Assembly (NCBI GenBank): GCA_013214575.1
Contig: JABSSD010000004.1
Coordinates: 31,316-95,315, forward strand
DNA: 64,000 bases
Origin: Paracoccaceae bacterium
Lineage (GTDB): Bacteria; Pseudomonadota; Alphaproteobacteria; Rhodobacterales; Rhodobacteraceae
Direction of reading: 5' to 3'
Under the pieces are notes generated by a model that saw only the letters and a list, made by a program, of their open reading frames with translations, ran no database searches and was not told the origin of the DNA. A program made the position numbers and the translations under genes. Positions within the stretch are counted from its first letter, which is position 1. Each line of letters begins with the position of its first letter. Positions 18,401-26,324 of the stretch are shown piece after piece.

Positions 18401-18919
18401 CAGGCCTGAAATCCCCGCCGCCTCCTCCAAAATGCGCCGCCGCGCCTTGGGCTTGGCGTTGATCAGCATGGCGATCTGGCCCTGCCCGACCAGCGCCGGG
18501 CTATGGGCCCCGGTCGAGGCATCGGCAAACAGCATCTGCACGTCGCGGGCCCGCACATCCCTGGAGTTGGCCTTATAGGCGCTGCCCACGTCGCGGGTGA
18601 TCCGGCGCACGATCTCCAGAGTGTCACTGTCGTTAAACCCCGAGGGCGCCAGCCGGTCGGTATTGTCGATCTGCAGGCTGACCTCGGCAAAGTTGCGCGC
18701 CCCGCGCGAGGCGGCACCGGCAAAGATCACGTCTTCCATACCGCCGCCGCGCATCGATTTGGGGCGGTTCTCGCCCATCACCCAGCGCAGCGCCTCTAGT
18801 AGGTTCGACTTGCCACAGCCATTGGGCCCGACCACGCCGGTCAACCCGTCCGAGATGATCAGATCGGTGGGATCCACAAAGCTCTTGAAACCGGTCAGCC
18901 TGAGTTTGGAAAAGCGCAA
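15464..18919 (-). CDS. smc: Chromosome segregation protein SMC
   Basis: SMC dimers with ScpAB condense and align chromosome arms. The 1151-residue protein has the N-terminal Walker A GVVGPNGCGKSNLLEALRW near residue 33 and a Q-loop region. Two long coiled-coil arms flank a hinge near residues 510-640 (GYEKALGAALADDLRMPLV marks its start). The C-terminal ABC signature LLSGGEQTLTALAL and Walker B PICVLDEVDAPLDDANV lie near residues 1055-1085. The whole gene is intact. It has a single start consistent with MRFSKLRLTGFKSFVDPT. scpA and scpB are not in the window. Confidence 0.98.
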   Translation of the reverse strand: MRFSKLRLTGFKSFVDPTDLIISDGLTGVVGPNGCGKSNLLEALRWVMGENRPKSMRGGGMEDVIFAGAASRGARNFAEVSLQIDNTDRLAPSGFNDSDTLEIVRRITRDVGSAYKANSRDVRARDVQMLFADASTGAHSPALVGQGQIAMLINAKPKARRRILEEAAGISGLYQRRHEAELKLKGTETNLLRVDDVIEQLAAQLSQLARQARQAQRYRDIGTQLRRAEGMLLYRRWREADEARLAAEQLDRARVTQAAKAAAMARLAAEQRIEAEGKLPPLRDEDAIAAAIAQRLVVQRDTLGAQEAQARQAIETLTNRVLQLGRDIDRESGLNRDAGETIEQLDWEARELSKASEGHEDRLGEAVALSRDATGVLQGHEDRLAQLTEDVARLAARHQSAQRLVEDHNRALMRAVGDGDRARAAVDEAKQSLIQAECAFEASIEAEEETREAAELAEEALAAADDLRSETQARESDARAQRSEAEGELGALRAEVTALAKLLERDTAEGGQVLDQFQVEPGYEKALGAALADDLRMPLVAADGASGWVILPAYSRDLPMPAGSQPLARHVSGPDVLGRRIAQIALVDGDIGPCLQAQLQPGQRLVSLEGDLWRWDGYRAWAEDAPSAAALRLEQLNRLETLKQDMERVGARTEGARAAHQLLVGRLQQVAQADQDARQARRTADQRLADSARALSRAEANRNLAEGKLETLGIAVARHDEDAEAAQAQLSEAKEALEDLGDLTSARVSVEDIKQRVEAARITMLSHRSAQDELRREGEARTRRAQQVTKEVSGWKLRLDSADRRITELAERREGSQEDLEEANAVPFEIAEKREELTEAIEEAEARKALACDALIGAETLLRDKVQTEREAERLASDAREIRARAEALSEAARETVAHAAERIAEDQQVTPQHLLEQLDANPDEMPAAEVLETEVNRHKRQRDALGAVNLRAEEDAREIQDEHDTLVTEKSDLEEAVKTLRNGIASLNREGRQRLLTAFEQVNRSFSSLFRHLFGGGEASLVMVESDDPLDAGLEIMCQPPGKKLSTLSLLSGGEQTLTALALIFAVFLANPAPICVLDEVDAPLDDANVTRFCDLLDEMCRQTETRFLIITHHAVTMARMDRLFGVTMQEQGVSQLVSVDLKKAEAMVA

Positions 18920-19047
18920 AACCGCCCCTTTTTGATTCCGTCTGCCGGAAAGCTGAGCAATTCAAGTCAATTGTGTCAATGATATTGCCCCATAATCCGG
19001 CAATCCCGGCCAGATCCACCACCGTATGTTGCGCATCTGGGATAGTT

Positions 19048-19446
19048 TCAGGGCAAAGGCGAACAGGCGTAGACCGTAAACCCATCCCCCTGCCGGGTTT
19101 CAAGCCACTGCACAACATCCTCACAGCCATAGTCGGGCCGCATCGCAATCAGCGGAGCATCGCGACATTGCAGAACCCCGGTCAGAACCGCCTGATCGCC
19201 CAGCACCCCGGTCACCTGACAGCCGCTCACCTGCGCCATGGCAAAGCCCGCCCGCGCCCGCAACGGCCCCAGCCGGGGCGCGTATTGCGGATTGATGCGG
19301 ATTGCCTCGGCCAGATTGCCGCGCAGCCTGATGTCAAAGGTACTGCCGTCCACCGTCAGCCGCAGCGGATCAACCCCGCGAAAATGCCGGGTCTCGGTGG
19401 CACAACTGGCCAATAGGCAAAGGCTCATAACGACAGGCAGGCGCAT
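19048..19446 (-). CDS. Small hypothetical lipoprotein
   Basis: The 132-residue protein has a lipobox, LLASCAT, near residue 14 after a short hydrophobic leader, so it should be lipid-anchored. The mature part has four cysteines (SGCQVTG, LQCRDAP, YGCEDV, YACSPLP), allowing disulfides in the periplasm. GVDPLRLTVDGSTFDIRL suggests a beta-rich N-terminal half. AGAGGGA precedes the ATG. No family is recognised. Confidence 0.78.
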   Translation of the reverse strand: MRLPVVMSLCLLASCATETRHFRGVDPLRLTVDGSTFDIRLRGNLAEAIRINPQYAPRLGPLRARAGFAMAQVSGCQVTGVLGDQAVLTGVLQCRDAPLIAMRPDYGCEDVVQWLETRQGDGFTVYACSPLP

Positions 19447-19510
19447 AACAGAATCCCTCTGTCCCAGGATCTCGCAACTTGGTTAATAAATCCCTGCTGA
19501 CCCGCTGCGG

Positions 19511-20719
19511 CTATGCGGTGCGGATCACCTGTCCCAGCAACCTGATCCCCTGTTTGATCTGCGCCTCATCCGAGCAAGAGAAGCTGAGCCGTATGGTGTT
19601 TTCACCGGATTTATCGGCAAAGAACGCAGCGCCCGGAACAAAGGCAACCCCGACACTGTCAAGGGACCGCGCCAGCAATTGCGCACCATTGAGACTGACA
19701 GGCAGGGTCAGCCAGATAAACATGCCGCCCTCTGGGCGCGTCCAGATCACACCTTCGGGCATGTGTATTTGCAAGGCCTCCAACATCACATCCCGCCGAT
19801 GCCGGTAGGCGCCCCGCAGGGTTTCCACATGGCTGTCGAATATGCGCGAGGCCACGTCGTGCGCCGCCATCTGGTTCAAACTCGGCGTATGCAGGTCTGC
19901 GGCCTGCTTCATCAACACCAGTTGCGAGATCACCGGCCTGGCCGCTACAACCCATCCCAGCCGCAGCCCCGGCGACAGTGTTTTTGAGAACGAGCCACAA
20001 AAGATCGTCCGGCAGTGCTCGATGGATCCTTTCCGGGCGATTTCCGTGGCCAAAATGGGCGGCACGGCTTCGCCATCATAGCGCAGGGACTGATAGGCGG
20101 CGTCTTCAATAACTGCACAACCCAGATCCTCGGTCAGGTCCAGCAAGGCATCGCGCCCCTGCTGATCCAGCGTCTCCCCTGTCGGATTGGCAAAATCCGC
20201 CGACAAATAAGCCAGCTTCACTTGCCCGCCTGCAGTCTCGGCGCCGGTGGCATAGCTGGCTGCGGTGCGATTGCCGGCAACACTCAACTGGTCATATCGC
20301 GGCTCATAAGCATTGAACGCTGCCAGTGCGCCCAGATACGTCGGCCAGCCCACCAGTGCGGTATCGCCGGGCGATAGGAACAGCTTGCCCAGGTAATCCA
20401 GCGCCTGTTGTGACCCCGAGGTGATCAGAATGTTGTCCACGCAACACGGAACGCCAATCTTGGCCATCTCACCCGCGATCCATTCGCGCAGCGGCAAATA
20501 CCCTTCGCTGACCGAGTACTGCAGCGATTGCGCCTGCTGGTCCGGCGCCAACCCCCTGGCAAAGGCCGCCGCGAACTCTTGTGCCGGGAACAGGCCTGGA
20601 TCAGGAATGCCACCAGCAAAGGAAATCAGTCCCGGTCTGTCCAGCAGTTTCAGCAACTCGCGAATTTCCGAGGCCGTCATCCGCGACGCACGGCTGGCAA
20701 AGATTTGTGTCAAGGTCAT
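19511..20719 (-). CDS. PLP-dependent aminotransferase, 2-aminoadipate/AAT-I (LysN-like) type
   Basis: The 402-residue fold-type I transaminase starts MTLTQIFASRASRMTASEIREL, typical of the group related to 2-aminoadipate aminotransferases. SFAGGIPDPGLFP near residue 33, TSGSQQALDYLGKL near 100, the PLP lysine in FCGSFSKTLSPGLRLGWV near residue 243, and the final Arg in TIRLSFSC near residue 380 are all present. AAGGAG lies 7 nt before the ATG. It is divergent from the FadR-type regulator at 20888, whose operator lies in the shared 168-bp region, so it is the likely target. Substrate unknown. Confidence 0.88.
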   Translation of the reverse strand: MTLTQIFASRASRMTASEIRELLKLLDRPGLISFAGGIPDPGLFPAQEFAAAFARGLAPDQQAQSLQYSVSEGYLPLREWIAGEMAKIGVPCCVDNILITSGSQQALDYLGKLFLSPGDTALVGWPTYLGALAAFNAYEPRYDQLSVAGNRTAASYATGAETAGGQVKLAYLSADFANPTGETLDQQGRDALLDLTEDLGCAVIEDAAYQSLRYDGEAVPPILATEIARKGSIEHCRTIFCGSFSKTLSPGLRLGWVVAARPVISQLVLMKQAADLHTPSLNQMAAHDVASRIFDSHVETLRGAYRHRRDVMLEALQIHMPEGVIWTRPEGGMFIWLTLPVSLNGAQLLARSLDSVGVAFVPGAAFFADKSGENTIRLSFSCSDEAQIKQGIRLLGQVIRTA

Positions 20720-20849
20720 GCTGGCTCCTTTGGGTTGGCTTCGCTACCAAGCTAAGGATCTTGCAAATAGAGTCAACAATGCTGACCTAATGTTTCAAGC
20801 ATCGTGATCCAAACCGCTTTTCCATCCACTTGCGAGTTCGCCCTAAGCG

Positions 20850-20868
20850 TGGTCAAATGATTTGACCA
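20850..20868. promoter_or_regulatory. Palindromic operator for the FadR-type regulator
   Basis: The sequence TGGTCAAATGATTTGACCA has perfect 9-bp arms around one central base. The outer TGGT...ACCA matches the general FadR-subfamily operator pattern. It lies 19 bp before the regulator's ATG and 131 bp before the divergent aminotransferase ATG. Autoregulation and control of the aminotransferase are inferences. Confidence 0.75.
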
Positions 20869-20887
20869 ATTCAACCCGAGTACCCAA

Positions 20888-21670
20888 ATGCCCTTTCAAA
20901 AAATCCAACCTGAAAAACTCTCGACCTCGGTTGTGCGCCAGATTGAACAGTTGATCCTGCGTGGAATTCTGTCCCCAGGTGAAAGGCTGCCAGCCGAGCG
21001 CGAACTGGCAGACCGGCTGGGCGTCTCCCGCCCCTCGCTGCGCGACGCCATCTCTGAGCTGCAGAACCGCGGCTTGCTCTGCGCCCGGGCCGGCTCCGGG
21101 GTGTTCATCGCCGATGTGCTTGGCTCGGCGTTTTCGCCCGCCCTGATCCAGCTGTTCGCCAGCCACCACGAGGCGGTGTTCGACTATCTGTCGTTTCGCC
21201 GCGACATGGAGGGCCTGGCCGCAGAACGCGCCGCGCGACTGGGATCGGACTATGATCTTCAGGTCATACAGACCTGTTTTGACAAGATGGAGGCGGAGCA
21301 GTCTCCCTCGCCTGCTTCGTCCATGTCCGAAGCGGATTCCGACCTGGACGCGCAGTTCCATTCCGCCATCATCGACGCCAGCCACAACGTGGTGATGCTG
21401 CACATGATGCGCTCGATGTTCGACCTGCTGCGCCAGGGCGTGTTCTACAACCGCAAGATCATGTTCCACCAGCACACCTCGCGCGGAGTGCTGCTGGACC
21501 AACACCGCGCTATCAATGCGGCGCTACAGGCCCGCGACCCTGCCGCCGCCCGCAGCGCCGTCGAGGCCCATATGGACTATGTAAAACAGGCGCTGACCGA
21601 TCATCAAAAGGCCGAACGCAACGCCGCCGTGGCGCAATTACGGCTACAGCACGAGGCCGAGAAGCAGTGA
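20888..21670 (+). CDS. GntR-family transcriptional regulator, FadR subfamily (FCD domain)
   Basis: The 260-residue repressor-type protein has an N-terminal winged helix (GERLPAERELADRLGVSRPSLRDAI is spread over residues 32-56) and a C-terminal all-helical FCD ligand domain. Metal-binding His residues are likely in DLDAQFHSAIIDASHNVV (near residue 155) and in LLDQHRAINAAL and VEAHMDYV. This layout is that of PdhR/LldR/GlcC regulators of organic-acid use. The palindrome at 20850-20868 should be its operator. The effector is unknown. Confidence 0.92.
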   Translation: MPFQKIQPEKLSTSVVRQIEQLILRGILSPGERLPAERELADRLGVSRPSLRDAISELQNRGLLCARAGSGVFIADVLGSAFSPALIQLFASHHEAVFDYLSFRRDMEGLAAERAARLGSDYDLQVIQTCFDKMEAEQSPSPASSMSEADSDLDAQFHSAIIDASHNVVMLHMMRSMFDLLRQGVFYNRKIMFHQHTSRGVLLDQHRAINAALQARDPAAARSAVEAHMDYVKQALTDHQKAERNAAVAQLRLQHEAEKQ

Positions 21671-21675
21671 TCCGC

Positions 21676-21699
21676 GGTGCGTGCCAGCACGCACCCTAC
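21676..21699 (-). repeat. Dispersed 24-nt palindromic repeat, copy 2
   Basis: This is the exact reverse complement of the element at 6769-6792. It lies 6 bp after the FadR-type regulator stop, where it could form a 3' hairpin. Confidence 0.85.
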
Positions 21700-21729
21700 G
21701 CAGGCTCGCCGCAATCAGATGACCAGATG

Positions 21730-22324
21730 TCAGTGAACCGCGATGACCTTGCACTTGTAGAATTTGAACAATCGGCAATACACGCCGTCACACAGTGACT
21801 GCTTCAACGGGTCACTAAAGAACAAAGCCCCAGGCAGTTTCAAATCCTACCACAAATCGAGACGACCAAGACCTCTCGGCGCAACGGCAAGATCCCCATC
21901 CTTCACCTCCCAAGGCATACCCCAGACTGCGGGCGGTGGCGGATTGGGGCGACTACGAGTGACCACTCCACCTTGAAGGCCACGGCTTTCTTCGGGGACA
22001 AGAAATTGTCGTTTCTCTTGAAAAGCAAAAATTGAAAATATGTGGTCAACTGGCGTCATTCGGTCATATAGAAACAGCTTTGCCGGACAAATCCACGAAG
22101 AACTGAGGTTGAATTTCCGGAAAATTGCTTCCAGCCGTGGCGAAATCTTTGTCCCTCCACCTCCCTCGAACAGCTCTGGGAACTTTATAGAAAAGGCCTG
22201 TTCCTTGTACACGGCATAGATACGGATCGGCAAGTCCGCTCTGGCTGGCTTTTCACCCTTACCGATAGCTTGCCAGGCAGGCTCATCTCGGTCAATATCT
22301 GCCCCTATCTCGAGGCTCGAGATA
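21730..22324 (-). pseudogene. Broken gene resembling Imm11-type immunity proteins, 5' truncated
   Basis: One minus-strand frame runs from the IS end at 22325 down to a TGA at 21730, broken by a single in-frame TAG at 21847-21849. Before the TAG it reads DGDLAVAPRGLGRLDLW; after it DLKLPGALFFSDPLKQSL and then a Cys/Lys-rich end. Such a run (LW.., then F.SD.LK..L, then a short ...CKV end) resembles the C-terminus of Imm11 (MXAN_0049) immunity domains. There is no good start codon, because the 5' part has been cut off by the insertion sequence. I see no matching toxin in the window. The resemblance is by eye and tentative; the truncation and the stop codon are seen directly. An intact frame covers 21847-22233 if only the open part is counted. 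Confidence 0.5.
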
Positions 22325-22329
22325 GGGGC
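22301..22329. repeat. 14-bp perfect palindrome at the IS border
   Basis: Arms GCCCCTATCTCGAG and CTCGAGATAGGGGC flank a single G. The right arm overlaps the first five bases of the IS left inverted repeat (22325). It could be a target-site feature, or a remnant of a second IS end placed head to head. Confidence 0.75.
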
Positions 22330-22341
22330 TGTTGACGTTCA
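22325..22341 (+). repeat. IS left terminal inverted repeat
   Basis: The 17-bp end pairs with 23240-23256, with one mismatch (C versus T at the fifth base). Confidence 0.75.
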
Positions 22342-22440
22342 CCTCAATTGAATGACTGTTGCCGCGATAGAGATGAAGGCTTTGAAACTTTGGTCTGTTT
22401 TGCATGAGCGCATCGCTATCCTCCTGTCTTCCTTCAGTTT

Positions 22441-23184
22441 TCAGAAGCAGCTTTTAATCAAGCGCCGCCATTTGTAGGCCTCCTTGTCGAACTCTGCCGG
22501 GAATTTCCGGCTGGATTTCGGTGGTATGATCGGGTTGACGTTGCAATTCAGCAGGTCATTGCGCAGCCAGTCCGTGTCGAAAGCCCTGTCCGCGTTAAAA
22601 GCCCTGTCCGCCAGCAGTTGATCGGCGGACAGATCGCGGATCAATGTGTTGGTCTCACCCAGATCATGGGCTTGCCCTGGCATCAGGCAGAAATCGACGA
22701 GGTTGCCGAGAGCATCCATCAAGGCCAGTATCTTCGTCGTCGCGCCCCCGCGAGAGCGCCCCCTCTCATGCATGTAAACATGCACGGCGGGGCAGTGAAT
22801 GGCCTGACAAAGTGTCCGCCTTTTGCGCCCTGACCCGAGCGGTGGACCTTGACGATTGTTCTATCCATTGCCTGGCAGTTGATTGCAAAGCAATCAATGA
22901 AAGGGGGTCATGGCGTATTTAAGCTCCGCATCCGAGGCTAATGCCTTGAACATATGATAGAAAGTATCTGTTTTCACCCACCTGCGGAACCGTTTGAACA
23001 GGCTGTTCCATTTTTCCGAATTCACTTGGCAACTCGCGCCACTGTGCTCCGGTGCGTACGGTCCAAAGGACTGCCTCCACGAATAGTCGCGGTTCACGCC
23101 CGGTTTGCCCGGGATCGGTGGGATTTCCAAGGCAATACGGTTCAATGATTGCCACTGCGCGTTGGTTCGCACTCTTCGGGTCAA
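22441..23184 (-). pseudogene. IS5-family transposase, frameshifted
   Basis: Pieces of one transposase are spread over several frames. From the N-terminus: TNAQWQSLNRIALEIPP near 23150; then, in another frame, REPRLFVEAVLWTVRTGAQW and RELPSEFGK (23005-23150); back to the first frame for NSLFKRFRRWVKTDTFYHMF (to 22894). Next come MDRTIVKVHRSGQGAKGG (about 22820-22875, carrying the first catalytic Asp) and, in a further frame, GRSRGGATTKILALMDALGN through IIPPKSSRKFPAEFDKEAYK (22441-22785). A short tandem duplication (about 15 bases) near 22580-22610 adds a repeat within the FNADRAFDTDW region. At least three frameshifts make it inactive. Confidence 0.85.
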
Positions 23185-23239
23185 GGCTGCTCTCCTTCGT
23201 TTGCAGCTTTGAATCAGAAGTCAGGTGATTTGAGAAACC

Positions 23240-23256
23240 TGAACGTCAACAACCCC
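23240..23256 (-). repeat. IS right terminal inverted repeat
   Basis: This end is the complement of 22325-22341 (16/17). It lies about 55 bp before the transposase N-terminal coding piece, as expected. Confidence 0.75.
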
Positions 23257-23362
23257 CAATCAGAATTTTTGAAATCCAAATTTCACCGTTCGCCAAAATC
23301 ACTGCTCAAAATTTTCAAATCTCATTGGCCCCTCAAATACCGAACCAGACAGTAAAACCAGC

Positions 23363-23386
23363 GTAGGGTGTGTGCTTGCACGCACC
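23363..23386 (+). repeat. Dispersed 24-nt palindromic repeat, copy 3
   Basis: Same element as at 6769, with GTGTGTGCTTGCACGC in the middle. It stands next to the atp operon terminator on the downstream side of atpF. Confidence 0.85.
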
Positions 23387-23397
23387 ACTCCAACAGC

Positions 23398-23427
23398 AAA
23401 AGACCCGAGCCAAAGCCCGGGTCTTTT
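23398..23427 (-). terminator. Intrinsic terminator of the atp F0 operon
   Basis: Thirteen-base arms with one mismatch (AAAAGACCCGAGC / GCCCGGGTCTTTT) around a CAAA loop. On the minus strand the arm ends in TTTT, 26 bases after the atpF stop. Confidence 0.85.
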
Positions 23428-23452
23428 TAATCTCAACAGATACAGACAAAGC

Positions 23453-24013
23453 TTAGTGCAGCTTTGTCTCCACATCCGAAATGGCCGCATCGATCAGCTT
23501 GTTGGCTTCGGTCGCCGTCATTTGTTTGGCGATAACCAGATCCGCTGCCGCGATGGCAATCGAGATGGCCTGGTCGCGAACGTCCTTGACCGCAGCATCC
23601 CTGGCCGAGATGATCTGGTCTTCGGCTGAGGCCAGACGGCGCGCAATCGAGGTTTCCAGATCGGCCTTGGCCTGATCCGCCGCCGCAGAGGCATCGACGC
23701 GGGCTGCCGCAACAATGCGGTCTGCCTGCTCCTGAACCTCTTTGTGCTTACGCTCGTAAGACGCCAGAAGGGTCTGGGCCTCTTCACGCAGCGCCCGGGC
23801 GTCGTCCAGATCCGACTGAATACCAGCAGCGCGGCTGTCCAACTGGCCACCCAGCATGCTGGGGACCTTGGCGTACAGCAGGATGCCGACAAACAGCAGG
23901 AAGCCAAGCAACACAACAAAGTTGGTGTTGCTCATCGACAAGAACGGACCCGATGCAGCCAGCGCCGGGCTGGCGGCGCCAAATGTCAGGGCAAGAGCAA
24001 TTACGTTACGCAT
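23453..24013 (-). CDS. atpF: F0F1 ATP synthase subunit b
   Basis: Subunit b is part of the peripheral stalk that holds F1 against F0. The 186-residue protein starts with a signal-like hydrophobic leader ([20 protein letters not shown]), then a membrane anchor ([20 protein letters not shown]) and a long charged, Ala-rich helix that pairs with b'. It is the last gene of the F0 operon, 4 bp after b', and ends before the terminator at 23398-23427. The N-terminal extension is usual in related alphaproteobacteria. Confidence 0.95.
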   Translation of the reverse strand: MRNVIALALTFGAASPALAASGPFLSMSNTNFVVLLGFLLFVGILLYAKVPSMLGGQLDSRAAGIQSDLDDARALREEAQTLLASYERKHKEVQEQADRIVAAARVDASAAADQAKADLETSIARRLASAEDQIISARDAAVKDVRDQAISIAIAAADLVIAKQMTATEANKLIDAAISDVETKLH

Positions 24014-24017
24014 AGTC

Positions 24018-24572
24018 TTATCCTTTCATCCGGTCAGCAACCGCAGCCGCAATGGCCTTGGCATCACTCTTGCCGCCCAGCACAGCCACAACTTCGGCCG
24101 CAGTGTCAGTGGCAACAATCTTGATGCTATCCAGCGCGCCGGCCTTGATCTCGGCAATGGCTTTCTCGGACTCAGCTGCCTTGGCAGAGATTTCGACATC
24201 CGCCCTGGCAATCGCTTCGTCCAGCCCGACCTGAATTTCAGCCCGGGTTTCCGCCGCAATGCGTTGTGCCTCGGCACGGGCATCCGCCAGCGCCTTGTTG
24301 TAAATATTCTCAGCCTCAACCGCTTTGGCCTTGAGAGCCTCAGCCGCTGCGATGTCATTGGTGATGGTGCCCTGACGCTCGGCCAGAACGGCCGCAATAC
24401 GTGGCAGCGCCACGCGCGACAGGATAAGATAGATTGCGACCAGCGCAACCGCGAGCCAGAAAATCTGGTTCGAAAAAGTAGAAAAGTCCAGCTGCGGCAT
24501 GCCCGGAGCGGACTCATGTGCGGCATCGGTTGCAGCCTGTGCCACCTCAGCTGCGTTTGTCTCAGTTGACAT
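24018..24572 (-). CDS. atpG: F0F1 ATP synthase subunit b'
   Basis: This second, diverged b-type subunit is found in photosynthetic lineages and many alphaproteobacteria; b and b' form a heterodimer. The 184-residue protein has an acidic cytoplasmic N-tail, one membrane helix ([20 protein letters not shown]) near residue 35 and a long amphipathic helix. A strong ribosome site (AGGAGG) precedes the ATG. A hairpin at 24602-24630 separates it from atpE. The names atpG, atpX and atpF2 are all used for it. Confidence 0.93.
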   Translation of the reverse strand: MSTETNAAEVAQAATDAAHESAPGMPQLDFSTFSNQIFWLAVALVAIYLILSRVALPRIAAVLAERQGTITNDIAAAEALKAKAVEAENIYNKALADARAEAQRIAAETRAEIQVGLDEAIARADVEISAKAAESEKAIAEIKAGALDSIKIVATDTAAEVVAVLGGKSDAKAIAAAVADRMKG

Positions 24573-24601
24573 GTCGTCCTCCTAGGGAACTTGCCGTTAC
24601 A

Positions 24602-24630
24602 TCGGGCAGTGCAATTGTCACACTGCCCGA
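24602..24630. promoter_or_regulatory. Intercistronic hairpin between atpE and the b' gene
   Basis: A perfect 10-bp stem (TCGGGCAGTG / CACTGCCCGA) with a 9-nt loop lies 28 bases after the atpE stop. No T run follows on the minus strand, so it is less likely to end transcription fully. It could protect the 3' end of atpI-B-E mRNA and raise the output of subunit c, which is needed in many copies. Confidence 0.65.
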
Positions 24631-24657
24631 CCGTAAGGAATTAGGTTCCGTAGAGTC

Positions 24658-24894
24658 TTAGACCGCAAACATCAGCAGCAGAGCGACCAGGAACGAGAAG
24701 ATGCCCAGGGCTTCTGCAAAGGCGATGCCGATGAACAGAGTGGCGGTTTGGCCGGCGGCTGCCGACGGGTTGCGCAATGCGCCTGCCAGGAAGTTGCCAG
24801 CAACGTGGCCAACACCGATTGCGGCTGCGCCGGAACCGATTGCTGCCAGGCCTGCGCCGATGAACTGTCCCATTTCTGCGATATTGCCTTCCAT
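24658..24894 (-). CDS. atpE: F0F1 ATP synthase subunit c
   Basis: Subunit c forms the proton-driven ring. The 78-residue hairpin protein has two membrane helices joined by the polar loop around [12 protein letters not shown]. The proton-binding Glu is in [15 protein letters not shown] near residue 61. The start [15 protein letters not shown] follows a GGAG site. The length is right for the family. Confidence 0.97.
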   Translation of the reverse strand: MEGNIAEMGQFIGAGLAAIGSGAAAIGVGHVAGNFLAGALRNPSAAAGQTATLFIGIAFAEALGIFSFLVALLLMFAV

Positions 24895-24974
24895 AGTGTA
24901 TTCTCCTTACGATGGAATGAGTGATGAGGTTCAGATGAACAGGATGCTCACCCGGTAAACTTTCAAATCCTGCC

Positions 24975-25778
24975 TTAGTGGCTCGGGTGCAATGCATCCT
25001 TCAGATACACACAGGTCAGGATGGTGAAGACATAGGCCTGGATAAAGGCCACCAGGACCTCCAGGGCGTAAACTGCGGTGATCGCAAAGATCGGCAGGAA
25101 GCTGAACAGTCCCAGCGCGCCAGCAAATCCGGCGAACACTTTCAGTACCGCGTGGCCCGCCATGATATTGCCGCCCAAACGAATGGAGTGGCTTACCGGG
25201 CGCACAAAATACGAGATCAGCTCGATGATGGCCAGCACCGGACGCAGCGCCAGCGGCGCACTGGAGACCCAGAACAGACCCAGGAAAGCGGTGCCGTTCT
25301 TGACAAAGCCCAGAATGGTCACGGTCAGGAACACCAGCAGCGCCAGCACCGCGGTTACGGCGATATGCGAGGTGGTTGCGAAGCTCATCGGCAGCAGGCC
25401 CAGGGCGTTGGACATCACGATGAACATGAACAGGGTCATGATATAGGGGAAGAACTTGACGCCGTCTTTGCCGGCCACGTCTTCGACCATCTTGTAGACA
25501 AAGCCATAGGCCAGTTCGGCGATCGACTGGCCACGCGATGGCACAATGGCGCGGCGCGACGAGCCCAGCACCATCAGGGCAAACACCGCGGCGACGGCCA
25601 GCAGCAGCCACAGGGTCATGTTTGTTGGGGTGTACCAGGAAATTTCACCATGGCCGAACAGCGGCTGCACGATGAACTGATCCATTGGATGAATGGCAAG
25701 CTCGGCGGTCTCAGGTGCAAAAAATACACCAGAAATAAGGGCCAGTCCCACCATTGCGAAAAAGAATATCTTGCCCAT
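24975..25778 (-). CDS. atpB: F0F1 ATP synthase subunit a
   Basis: Subunit a provides the half-channels for protons. The 267-residue protein has five or six membrane helices and the essential Arg in [18 protein letters not shown] near residue 206. The conserved [20 protein letters not shown] block lies near residue 110. The start overlaps the atpI stop by one base (TGATG). Confidence 0.97.
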   Translation of the reverse strand: MGKIFFFAMVGLALISGVFFAPETAELAIHPMDQFIVQPLFGHGEISWYTPTNMTLWLLLAVAAVFALMVLGSSRRAIVPSRGQSIAELAYGFVYKMVEDVAGKDGVKFFPYIMTLFMFIVMSNALGLLPMSFATTSHIAVTAVLALLVFLTVTILGFVKNGTAFLGLFWVSSAPLALRPVLAIIELISYFVRPVSHSIRLGGNIMAGHAVLKVFAGFAGALGLFSFLPIFAITAVYALEVLVAFIQAYVFTILTCVYLKDALHPSH

Positions 25779-26140
25779 CAGTCTGTGTCTCCTGTCGCCG
25801 GGGGTTTATCCCGGTCTTTCGCATTTTTTGCGGCCTCATCGGCCAGTGTCTTTTCCTGGATTTCCTGCGCGCTGCGAAGCATTGTCTTCACCCCGGCCGC
25901 AAGACCCAGCATTATAAACAGCACCATGAAGATCGGGAGTGTCCCGAACAGGCGATCCAGCCCATATCCGATGCCAAAACCGATCCCCAGACCGGCTACT
26001 AACTCTATCACCATCCGCCAGGCCATATTGGCCATGGAATAATGTTCATCCGCGCGCGGCTTGGGCGCTTGTGCCTTACGCGCCGCCGAGAGCCGATTCT
26101 CGAGCTGCGCCATGCGCTGCTTTTGATCGTCATCTGTCAC
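25778..26140 (-). CDS. atpI: AtpI/AtpZ-family ATP synthase accessory protein
   Basis: The 120-residue protein is first in the F0 operon. It has a charged N-terminus, two membrane helices ([20 protein letters not shown] and [17 protein letters not shown]) and a charged C-tail. Family members help c-ring assembly or Mg2+ handling. The gap of about 185 bp upstream to the divergent-side exporter gene contains a dispersed repeat (about 26246-26270) and should hold the operon promoter. Confidence 0.9.
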   Translation of the reverse strand: MTDDDQKQRMAQLENRLSAARKAQAPKPRADEHYSMANMAWRMVIELVAGLGIGFGIGYGLDRLFGTLPIFMVLFIMLGLAAGVKTMLRSAQEIQEKTLADEAAKNAKDRDKPPATGDTD

Positions 26141-26324
26141 GGCGCCATCCTCACGCGAAATCTGTCTGTGGTGCTAAGGCGCGGCGGCTGTAGAGTCAAT
26201 TGTTCAGTTCAACCCGGCGCGCTTTTTGTAAGTCATTGTTATATTGAGTATTTTCAGCAAAAAGAAATCCGAGGCCGGGGCTGGGACCGCCGATATTGGC
26301 AGGCTCAGCCGGAAAAACCCATAT

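Larger units (their letters stand above)
22325..23256 (-). mobile_element. Decayed IS5-family insertion sequence (about 930 bp)
   Basis: The element is bounded by inverted ends, GGGGCTGTTGACGTTCA at 22325-22341 and its complement at 23240-23256 (16 of 17 bases match). Length and transposase type fit the IS5 family, probably the IS427-like group. Clear target duplications are not visible next to the ends. It cut off the 5' part of the immunity-like gene on its left. The transposase inside is broken. Confidence 0.8.

Noticed and set aside
18633..19148. Minus-strand frame overlapping the smc start
   Set aside because: Second half is the SMC N-terminus in a wrong frame; no support for the first half.
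21764..21976. Plus-strand 70-codon frame
   Set aside because: It lies opposite the immunity-like remnant, which gives a better protein pattern on the minus strand.
24978..26042. Plus-strand open frame opposite atpB and atpI
   Set aside because: Gln/His-rich antisense translation; both ATP synthase genes are certain.
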